6,247 bases of DNA. It comes from Cyanobacteria bacterium UBA1186 (GTDB taxonomy: Bacteria > Cyanobacteriota > Vampirovibrionia > Gastranaerophilales > Gastranaerophilaceae). This document shows positions 1 through 4,957 of this stretch, in pieces. The translations under genes and the position numbers were made by a program. Location of the stretch: positions 33,663 to 39,909 of the forward strand of contig DBYM01000059.1 in the NCBI GenBank assembly GCA_002309875.1, in the 5' to 3' direction. Numbering within the stretch: the first letter of the stretch is position 1; every line of letters begins with the position of its first letter. The notes under the pieces were generated by a model. The model was not told the origin of the DNA, did no database searches, and saw nothing but the letters and a program-made list of their open reading frames with translations.

Positions 1-28
1 GGGAAATTTATTGAAGAAATATTTGTTC

Positions 29-57
29 TTTACATTTACCCCTGTTTGTAATACGAT
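29..57 (+). promoter_or_regulatory. Candidate rpsB-tsf promoter
   Basis: TTTACA at 29-34 and TACGAT at 52-57 are separated by 17 bases and would start transcription near 64. A competing pair is TTGTAA at 46-51 with TATACT at 67-72, which has a better -10 but only a 15-base spacer and would start near 79. Either gives rpsB a leader of roughly 150 bases. Both are motif matches only; the choice between them is not resolved. Confidence 0.35.
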
Positions 58-88
58 TTTATCGGTTATACTAGCTCGATAGGCAAGG

Positions 89-175
89 CCCTAGTCAGGG
101 TAAGGAATAAATGGATTGACTTCATTTACTTTCGATGCGGCAGATAGGTTTTAACACAGTTATATTTGCCCCTGA
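89..175 (+). promoter_or_regulatory. Structured 5' leader of rpsB
   Basis: Several helices can be drawn in the rpsB leader. The strongest is 139-146 (GGCAGATA) with 163-170 (TATTTGCC), eight pairs with one G-U. It is capped by TAAC 152-155 with GTTA 159-162 around an ACA triloop, leaving a five-base bulge at 147-151. Upstream are CCCT 89-92 with AGGG 97-100 and TAAATG 108-113 with CATTTA 123-128. TCAGGG 95-100 can instead pair with CCCTGA 170-175; this would break the 89-100 hairpin and uses base 170, the last base of the main stem. S2 is known to autoregulate rpsB-tsf through its leader in other bacteria, so a similar role is inferred here. No named Rfam family is recognised. Confidence 0.35.
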
Positions 176-226
176 TGGAGCGGATAACCCGTTGTAAACT
201 ACATTTAAAACAAAAGGAGACAAAAG

Positions 227-991
227 ATGTCAACAGCATCACTTATCGAATTACTCGAAGCGGGTGTACACTTCGGACACCAAACACAACACTGGAACCC
301 CAAAATGAAACCGTATATTTACGGTGCAAGAAACGGGATTTATATTTTAGATCTCAGAAAGACAACTGATTTACTTGATGCAGCGTACGAAGCAGTAAGA
401 GAATACGCAGCAAAAGGCAGAAACGTTCTTTTTGTAGGTACAAAAAAGCAGGCTGCTGAAGTTGTGGCTGAAGAAGCACAGAGAGCAGGCGCTTATTATA
501 TTAACAGAAGATGGTTAGGCGGTATGCTTACCAACTTTGAAACCATAAGAGGCAGAGTTAACAAATTGAGAGAACTTGAAGATTTTATTTCTTCAGGTCA
601 CGCAGAAAAATTACCTAAAAAGGAACAGGCTCAGTTAAACAGACAGTTGGCAAAATTGAGCAAGACTTTGGGCGGTATTAAGGAAATGCGAGGTTTGCCT
701 GATATTATTTTTGTAATCGACCAGGCAAAAGAAGATATTGCTATTGCAGAAGCAAACAAACTCGGTATTCCTGTAATCTGCCTTGCTGATACGAATGCAA
801 ATCCTGACGGAATTAACTACATTATTCCGGGCAATGATGATGCAATCCGTTCAATCAAGTTAATTGCTTCAAAACTTGCTGATGCAGTTCTCGAAGGCAA
901 ACAGTTAAGAGAAAATAATGCTAACAAGAAAGAAAAAGTTGAAGCGGTTACAGCTGCAGATGCAGGTGTTGAAGAACCCGCAACTGTATAG
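227..991 (+). CDS. rpsB: 30S ribosomal protein S2 (uS2)
   Basis: Encodes small-subunit ribosomal protein S2, which sits on the back of the 30S head-body junction and is needed for translation initiation. The 254 residues match the family over full length. The N-terminal signature covers about residues 9-46 (EAGVHFGHQT, then NPKMKPYIYGARNGIYILDL), the NRRWLGGMLTN block lies at 93-103, the helical hairpin insert at about 110-155, and the second signature at 158-215 (PDIIFVIDQ, then GIPVICLADTNANPDGINYIIPGNDDA). A charged, alanine-rich C-terminal tail of about 25 residues after 228 is poorly conserved in the family. The ATG is supported by AAGGAG at 214-219, seven bases upstream. It is followed after 36 bases by tsf, the conserved pairing of these genes, and is probably co-transcribed with it from a structured leader. 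Confidence 0.98.
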   Translation: MSTASLIELLEAGVHFGHQTQHWNPKMKPYIYGARNGIYILDLRKTTDLLDAAYEAVREYAAKGRNVLFVGTKKQAAEVVAEEAQRAGAYYINRRWLGGMLTNFETIRGRVNKLRELEDFISSGHAEKLPKKEQAQLNRQLAKLSKTLGGIKEMRGLPDIIFVIDQAKEDIAIAEANKLGIPVICLADTNANPDGINYIIPGNDDAIRSIKLIASKLADAVLEGKQLRENNANKKEKVEAVTAADAGVEEPATV

Positions 992-1027
992 TTGATTATC
1001 TGATTACCAAATAATAAGGAGATAAAA

Positions 1028-1891
1028 ATGGATATTACAGCAACAATGGTAAAAGAACTTCGTGACAGAACAGGTGCAGGCATGATGGACGCAAAGAAGG
1101 CGCTTGTTGAAGTTGACGGAGATATGGATAAAGCGATGGAAGTTTTACGCCAAAAAGGTATGGCTTCCGCTGACAAGAAAATGGGCAGAATTGCTGCTGA
1201 AGGAAGAATCGGTTCTTACGTTGCAGACGGAATCGGTGCAATGGTTGAAGTAAACTGCGAAACAGACTTCGTTGCAAAGAACGAGGAATTTATTGAACTT
1301 ACAAATAACCTTGCAAAAAAGATTGCAGAATCTAATCCTGCAGACGTTGATGCCTTATTGGCTTCCAATTGCGAAAAATGCGGTAAGGCAATTTCTGAAA
1401 TTATCAAGGAAAAAATCGCTTCAATAGGCGAAAAAATTACGGTCAGAAGATTTGTAAGATATGAAGGCAACACTGCTACATATATTCACAACGGTAAGAT
1501 TGGTGTTCTTCTTCAGACAAGTGCAAAAGATGATGTTTTGACAAAAGATATTTGTCTGCACATTGCATCTTCCGCACCCGAATTCGTTTCAAGGGCTGAT
1601 ATTCCTCAATCTGTTATTGAAGAAGAAACAAGAATTGAAATGGGTAAAGAAGACCTTGCCAACAAGCCTGAACAAATCAGAGCCAAGATTGTTGAAGGTC
1701 GTGTAAATAAATTAATGGCTCAAAGATGTTTAATCGAACAGCCGTTTGTAAAAGACCCGAATCAAACCATTGAACAATTAATTTCAGGCAAACTTTCTAT
1801 CGTTAAGTTTGACAGATTTGTTCTTGGTGAAGGCCTCGAAAAAAGAAGCGATAACTTCGCTGACGAAGTTATGAGCCAATTAAAAGGTTAG
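1028..1891 (+). CDS. tsf: Translation elongation factor Ts
   Basis: Guanine-nucleotide exchange factor that removes GDP from EF-Tu during translation. At 287 residues it is the full-length bacterial form (E. coli 283), not the shorter cyanobacterial type. The N-terminal UBA-like domain (about 4-50) has the signature LRDRTGAGMMDAKKAL at 11-26. The EF-Tu-contacting TDFV motif is at 79-82 within CETDFVAKNEEF. The core subdomains follow to about 230, and the C-terminal module contains the DPNQTIEQLI and VLGEGLEKRSDNFADEV segments. The start has AAGGAG at 1016-1021, six bases upstream. Cys115 and Cys118 form a CxxC in a region that usually lacks one. The gene ends 53 bases before a strong terminator, so pyrH and frr do not follow directly as they often do. 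Confidence 0.98.
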   Translation: MDITATMVKELRDRTGAGMMDAKKALVEVDGDMDKAMEVLRQKGMASADKKMGRIAAEGRIGSYVADGIGAMVEVNCETDFVAKNEEFIELTNNLAKKIAESNPADVDALLASNCEKCGKAISEIIKEKIASIGEKITVRRFVRYEGNTATYIHNGKIGVLLQTSAKDDVLTKDICLHIASSAPEFVSRADIPQSVIEEETRIEMGKEDLANKPEQIRAKIVEGRVNKLMAQRCLIEQPFVKDPNQTIEQLISGKLSIVKFDRFVLGEGLEKRSDNFADEVMSQLKG

Positions 1892-1944
1892 TGGGTAAAG
1901 GGTGGGGTAAATATATAACTTCCCACAACCTAAAATATATACAA

Positions 1945-1979
1945 AAAGGGCGGGTTTGATTTAATCAAACCCGCCCTTT
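1945..1979 (+). terminator. Hairpin terminator after tsf, possibly bidirectional
   Basis: A perfect 16-bp stem (1945-1960 with 1964-1979) closes a TTA triloop; the core is GGGCGGGTTTGAT against ATCAAACCCGCCC. On the + strand the tail is short (TTT, then ATAATTGATTT). On the - strand the hairpin is followed by a run of five U, so it would also stop leftward transcription arriving from the phage operon. It lies 53 bases past the tsf stop codon and ends 11 bases before the next ATG. Confidence 0.9.
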
Positions 1980-1984
1980 ATAAT
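1956..1984 (+). promoter_or_regulatory. Promoter overlapping the tsf terminator, leaderless start
   Basis: TTGATT at 1956-1961 (four of six -35 consensus bases) and a perfect TATAAT at 1979-1984 are 17 bases apart. With the last -10 base as -7, the predicted +1 is 1991, the A of the following ATG. No Shine-Dalgarno precedes that ATG, which fits a leaderless mRNA. The -35 box lies inside the terminator stem and loop. This is read from motifs only. Confidence 0.5.
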
Positions 1985-1990
1985 TGATTT

Positions 1991-2686
1991 ATGTACAAAA
2001 AACTGAAATTTGACCTTGCAAGAAATTCGCTGAGGTACCTGATAAGAGAATTTGGGATAAAAGAGATTTATATTCCGTATTATTTGTGCGATGTCGTAAG
2101 GCACACGGTTGTTGAAGAAAATTGCAGACCTGTTTTTTATCACATAGATGATGATTTTTATCCTGCACAGGATTTTCCCAAAGACAGTTATATTCTTTAT
2201 CCTAACTATTTTGGAATTTGCGGGGAAAATGTTGATAAACTTGAAAAAATATATCCCAAATTAATTGTTGATAATGCTCACGCCTTTTATGACCCTCCGC
2301 AGGGTTTTGCGTGTTTCAATGCGGAGCATAAGTTTAATCCCGGTGTTACCGCATCATATCTGTACATAAAAAATGCCGATATTGATGATTTTCAGCCTTC
2401 TGTTTGTCCGAAAGCGAGAATAGAGGAATTTGAAAGATTACATAATAAATACGGAAACAAAAATCAACTAAAGTTGTCCCTGCTGCAGAAAAGCCCCTTG
2501 ATTTACCCCTTTATTTGCCCTTTCATTTACCCCCTTTTGGCCTCGTCTGACGAAGAGGCTGATAACCTTGCGGAAGAACTGACTAAAGAAGGTAAAACCA
2601 TATATCGTTATTGGAATAATTTGCCTGAAGATTACAATGAATACAAGTTTTACAGACGCCTTGTTCCAATACCTTTAACCTTTTAG
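1991..2686 (+). CDS. DegT-type PLP aminotransferase-like protein, truncated
   Basis: Resembles the DegT/DnrJ/EryC1 family of PLP-dependent sugar aminotransferases, which usually act on nucleotide sugars for surface polysaccharides. Visible landmarks are RNSLRYLI at 11-18, IYIPYYLCDVV at 26-36, VFYHIDDD at 48-55, NYFGI at 72-76, LIVDNAHAFYD at 91-101 (Asp94 would hold the PLP ring), and HKF at 113-115 (Lys114 the likely Schiff-base lysine) before SYLYI. After this the family normally has about 100 residues before the YPLL strand; here there are about 50, including a tandem IYPF/ICPF/IYPL at 171-182. The protein stops at RRLVPIPLTF, where relatives carry roughly 20 more residues. At 231 residues against about 350 it is likely a remnant or an unusual short form. 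It has no Shine-Dalgarno, sits immediately after a terminator, and overlaps the terminase gene tail to tail by 12 bases. Family assignment is from memory of motifs; activity is doubtful. Confidence 0.7.
   Translation: MYKKLKFDLARNSLRYLIREFGIKEIYIPYYLCDVVRHTVVEENCRPVFYHIDDDFYPAQDFPKDSYILYPNYFGICGENVDKLEKIYPKLIVDNAHAFYDPPQGFACFNAEHKFNPGVTASYLYIKNADIDDFQPSVCPKARIEEFERLHNKYGNKNQLKLSLLQKSPLIYPFICPFIYPLLASSDEEADNLAEELTKEGKTIYRYWNNLPEDYNEYKFYRRLVPIPLTF
2501..2536 (+). repeat. Three 12-base near-tandem repeats in the aminotransferase-like gene
   Basis: ATTTACCCCTTT (2501-2512), ATTTGCCCTTTC (2513-2524) and ATTTACCCCCTT (2525-2536) lie head to tail, in frame, and encode IYPF, ICPF and IYPL. Related proteins appear to have one such YPL element, so this looks like local duplication by slippage. 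The units have diverged by one to three bases. Confidence 0.75.
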
Positions 2687-3976
2687 TTTCCAATAATATT
2701 CAACCAAATAACTTATTGCATCGAAAGGGTGTTCAAGGAATTTTGCTTCTCTGCAGGATTTAATTTGTGTATGGGTTGGAACATCGACTATGCTTGTTCC
2801 TTCTTTGAAGGAGAGGTTGTAAATATTATATAGTATCCATTTGCATCTTCTCGGGTCAATAAACAGGTGGCGTTCGCCTTTTGAATTTTTTACACGTGCA
2901 TTGAAAGCAGAAATTCTGTTCATAATCGGCGGATTGTAGTCCCGCAGTTTGAATTTCACATTTTCATATCCGTATTCTTTAAGGGTATTTTTGATTATTG
3001 CATAATTCGTATATTCGCTTTGGGTGCTTCTGTTATCGCCCGATGCGTCACCGTTTATTATAATTTCGGATTGATGTTTCGGGTATCTTTTTATAAATTC
3101 GTTTATGCACTGTTGTGTGCTTGTGTTTTCGATAACTATTTCGTCAAAGAAATAAACATTTTCGTCATCTTTATGTGCAAGAGCCCAGCACATCGGATCA
3201 ACGTTAAAGTCGCAGGTCAGGTGAAGCGGTAAATCAGGACAATATCTGAGTTTCAGTTTGTTGTCTTCGTCGAAACCTTTGACGACAAGCCCTGATGAAT
3301 AATCCCCGAATTCTCCGAGTACGTTTATTTTATAGTATTCTTCATCAAAACTTTCTTTGAGAGACTGTATAAAATGCGGGGGTAAATAGGTATTGTTTGT
3401 GGTCGGAGCGATAATAAGACGATAGTTTTCTTTTGATTCCTCTACAAATCTTTTCCAAATCCAGCCCTTATCGGGCTGCGGATTAGTATGTCCGAAAAGT
3501 CTGTATCTGAAATCTTTCCAGTCATCGCCACGATAAGTGTTTCGGAGTCTTCCCAAAAGTTGTTTAAAGGAGGAATCATTTATTTGTGAAGCCTCCTCAA
3601 TTTCTGCCCAATGGAGGTTAAGCGACTTAAACTTTTCCGGGTCATCAAGAGCGGAAAAGAGAATTTCGGAGCCGTTTGAAAACTTAATGATTTTGTCAAT
3701 TTTATTATAGGTATAGTCTTTATTCTCGGCATATCCCAAGGCATCGAGGTGTTCAAGGTAACTTACGAGGGTTGTTTTACGGACAAGTTCATATTCTTTT
3801 GCTCCGACTAACCCCCTTGAGCCGGAATACTTCTTTGCAAGAAGTATTCCGAGAAGAGATCCGCACCATGTTTTTCCGCTTCCGAAACCGCCCTGATAGA
3901 TTGCAACATCAAGAGGCTCTTTATGCGGAATTTCTATAAATTCACGTTGTTTATCCAATAATTTGTATTTAGCCAT
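2675..3976 (-). CDS. terL: Phage terminase large subunit
   Basis: DNA-packaging motor: an ATPase that drives phage DNA into the prohead and a nuclease that cuts concatemers. Numbered from the ATG at 3976 (433 residues), the Walker A is GGFGSGKT at 29-36. The Walker B-like segment is AEIEEAS, with Glu127/Glu128 as the acidic pair, and the coupling motif is GHTNP at 162-166. The RNase H-like nuclease acids are Asp256 (LTCDFNVDP), Asp310 (INGDASGDN) and Asp419 (HPFDAISY). All expected catalytic acids are present, so it looks functional; it resembles the PBSX-type terminase group. A TTG at 4003 and an ATG at 3997 are in frame but lack a Shine-Dalgarno. The ATG at 3976 begins MAKYKLLDKQ, five bases after the upstream stop, with GGGAG 13 bases upstream. 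It is the last gene of the operon. No small terminase or portal gene is adjacent in the window. Confidence 0.93.
   Translation of the reverse strand: MAKYKLLDKQREFIEIPHKEPLDVAIYQGGFGSGKTWCGSLLGILLAKKYSGSRGLVGAKEYELVRKTTLVSYLEHLDALGYAENKDYTYNKIDKIIKFSNGSEILFSALDDPEKFKSLNLHWAEIEEASQINDSSFKQLLGRLRNTYRGDDWKDFRYRLFGHTNPQPDKGWIWKRFVEESKENYRLIIAPTTNNTYLPPHFIQSLKESFDEEYYKINVLGEFGDYSSGLVVKGFDEDNKLKLRYCPDLPLHLTCDFNVDPMCWALAHKDDENVYFFDEIVIENTSTQQCINEFIKRYPKHQSEIIINGDASGDNRSTQSEYTNYAIIKNTLKEYGYENVKFKLRDYNPPIMNRISAFNARVKNSKGERHLFIDPRRCKWILYNIYNLSFKEGTSIVDVPTHTQIKSCREAKFLEHPFDAISYLVEYYWKLKG
3824..3850. repeat. Perfect 12-bp inverted repeat inside terL
   Basis: GGAATACTTCTT (3824-3835) and AAGAAGTATTCC (3839-3850) are exact inverse complements around a three-base TGC spacer. 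The repeat lies just after the Walker A codons and encodes residues 43-51 (GILLAKKYS). Neither strand has a U-run after it, so it does not look like a terminator. It may be chance or an RNA structure in the message. Confidence 0.8.
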
Positions 3977-3981
3977 AATTT

Positions 3982-4449
3982 TTATTCGTTCTCCCATTTG
4001 CAAAATAAGGATTGAAAAATATTTACCGAATTTTTCATGAAGAATCTTTTTACGGGTTTAACGCCGGATTCTTTTAAAAGCAGGTTAAAAACTCTTGTTG
4101 AAAATTCTCTGTCGCCGTCAATGTAATCGTGGTTTTCGCAGAGTACATCGTGAACAAGTGCGGCTATCAGGAACTGATTATCCGTATTTGGTCCGATTAA
4201 CCTCCAAAAAAAACGGGGCACTGAGGCCCCGTCATAACAATATCCTTTTGGAATGTCAAAGATGTATATTTTTTGTTTCTTAAAATCTTTGAGGGCAACT
4301 CTGAGATTAGTTTTGTTTATAAAAGGGTATTTTTTGATTGATTTTTTTTCTTCTTCCGAAGTTGAGGGAAGAACATATCTTATCCCGACGTGAGGAGCAG
4401 TTGCGAAAACGACGCCGGTTTCGGAATCGGCATATTCACATGCATTCAT
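3982..4449 (-). CDS. DUF1353 family phage protein
   Basis: A 155-residue member of DUF1353, a family common in phages and without an established function. The family signature is clear: IPKGYCYDGASVPRFFW at 66-82, then a helix with ALVHD at 97-101, His107, and the following REFSTRVFNLLL helix at 114-125. His100, Asp101 and His107 are candidate metal or catalytic residues, but this is inference. No signal peptide or membrane segment is evident. The ATG at 4449 is chosen over an in-frame TTG at 4482 because AAAGGAGG (4456-4463) lies six bases upstream and the previous gene's stop is one base away, arguing for coupled translation. It is followed after five bases by terL. An intrinsic-terminator-like sequence is embedded in the codons of the DGASVPRFFW motif. 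Confidence 0.88.
   Translation of the reverse strand: MNACEYADSETGVVFATAPHVGIRYVLPSTSEEEKKSIKKYPFINKTNLRVALKDFKKQKIYIFDIPKGYCYDGASVPRFFWRLIGPNTDNQFLIAALVHDVLCENHDYIDGDREFSTRVFNLLLKESGVKPVKRFFMKNSVNIFQSLFCKWENE
4206..4232 (-). terminator. Intrinsic-terminator-like hairpin within the DUF1353 gene
   Basis: Read on the - strand, ACGGGGC (4232-4226) pairs with GCCCCGT (4219-4213) around a six-base loop, and the U-run is eight long (4213-4206), its first U being the last stem base. This is the form of a Rho-independent terminator facing the direction of the phage operon, but inside an open reading frame and upstream of terL. It may cause partial termination in the absence of translating ribosomes or an antiterminator. 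The sequence encodes the conserved DGASVPRFF residues, so protein constraint could have produced it by chance. Confidence 0.55.
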
Positions 4450-4450
4450 A

Positions 4451-4957
4451 TCAGGCCTCCTTTGGCAGTTCTTTATGCTCAAAAAGATAATCGAGAGCCT
4501 CCGAAGTGTAACCGAGTGACTGCCCGATTAAATCTATGAGCGGATTACCTCTGAAGTAATCATTTGCATATTCAAATTCAATTAAGGCCTCAGGCTCTGT
4601 TATCTGTGCCTTTAACTGTTCGGGAGTAATTCCTTTATCCTTATAGAGGGCAAGAAAGACTTCACGTTTGGTCAAAGACATTTGAGAGAGCATTTCCTTC
4701 CTTTTTTGTGCCTGTTCTTCTTCCCAATCGGGGTTAAGTACAAGAACTTTTACCGTTATTGTTTCTTTGTGGTATGCCTGCTCCTCTCCTTCTTCAACAG
4801 GGTCGGGAACATCAATTTCACGTTCTTCCTCTCCGATAATATATTTCCCTGTTTCATAGTCTTCGGGTAATTCCGATATTTCGGTGTTGTAATAACGTGA
4901 AAGTGTATTTTCATTTTCTGCTATATAAATTTTATTGTCATATATTGTGTATTTCAT
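4451..4957 (-). CDS. Small phage protein following the tail fibre, function unknown
   Basis: 168 residues, acidic, no signal peptide or membrane segment. Two parts can be seen. The N-terminal half (1-75) is a beta-rich, charged segment with several Glu-rich stretches (such as EEEREID at 43-49). A helical linker follows (DWEEEQAQKRKEMLSQM, 77-93), then a compact helical region at 95-163 (LTKREVFLALYKDKGITPEQL, with NPLIDLIGQSLGYT later). Similar C-terminal helical segments occur in small phage proteins encoded just after tail fibres, so a role in fibre assembly or as a chaperone is possible but inferred. Its ATG directly abuts the tail fibre stop (TAAATG), with AAAGGAG at 4966-4972 eight bases upstream, so it is likely translated in step with the fibre. 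It ends one base before the DUF1353 ATG. Confidence 0.75.
   Translation of the reverse strand: MKYTIYDNKIYIAENENTLSRYYNTEISELPEDYETGKYIIGEEEREIDVPDPVEEGEEQAYHKETITVKVLVLNPDWEEEQAQKRKEMLSQMSLTKREVFLALYKDKGITPEQLKAQITEPEALIEFEYANDYFRGNPLIDLIGQSLGYTSEALDYLFEHKELPKEA
4456..4463 (-). promoter_or_regulatory. Strong Shine-Dalgarno fixing the DUF1353 start
   Basis: AAAGGAGG on the - strand, six bases before the ATG at 4449. It lies inside the last codons of the upstream gene and sets the start of the DUF1353 protein at 4449 rather than at the in-frame TTG at 4482. Confidence 0.9.

Noticed and set aside
817..1176. Open frame on the - strand across the rpsB-tsf boundary
   Set aside because: It lies antisense to two certain conserved genes, is low-complexity Ser/Ala/Phe-rich, and has no good ribosome binding site.
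1902..1926. GTGGG/CCCAC hairpin just after tsf
   Set aside because: Only about five pairs with a 13-base loop and no U-run; the 1945-1979 hairpin is far stronger.
2660..2700. att core repeat at the presumed prophage edge
   Set aside because: No second copy of a sequence from this stretch was seen elsewhere in the window; the other end of the element is not included, so no att site is called.
3694..3699. TTGACA on the - strand inside terL as a possible internal promoter
   Set aside because: No acceptable -10 box lies 16-18 bases downstream on that strand.
3977..4003. Longer terminase start at TTG 4003 or ATG 3997
   Set aside because: Neither has a Shine-Dalgarno and both overlap the DUF1353 gene; the ATG at 3976 follows its stop by five bases.
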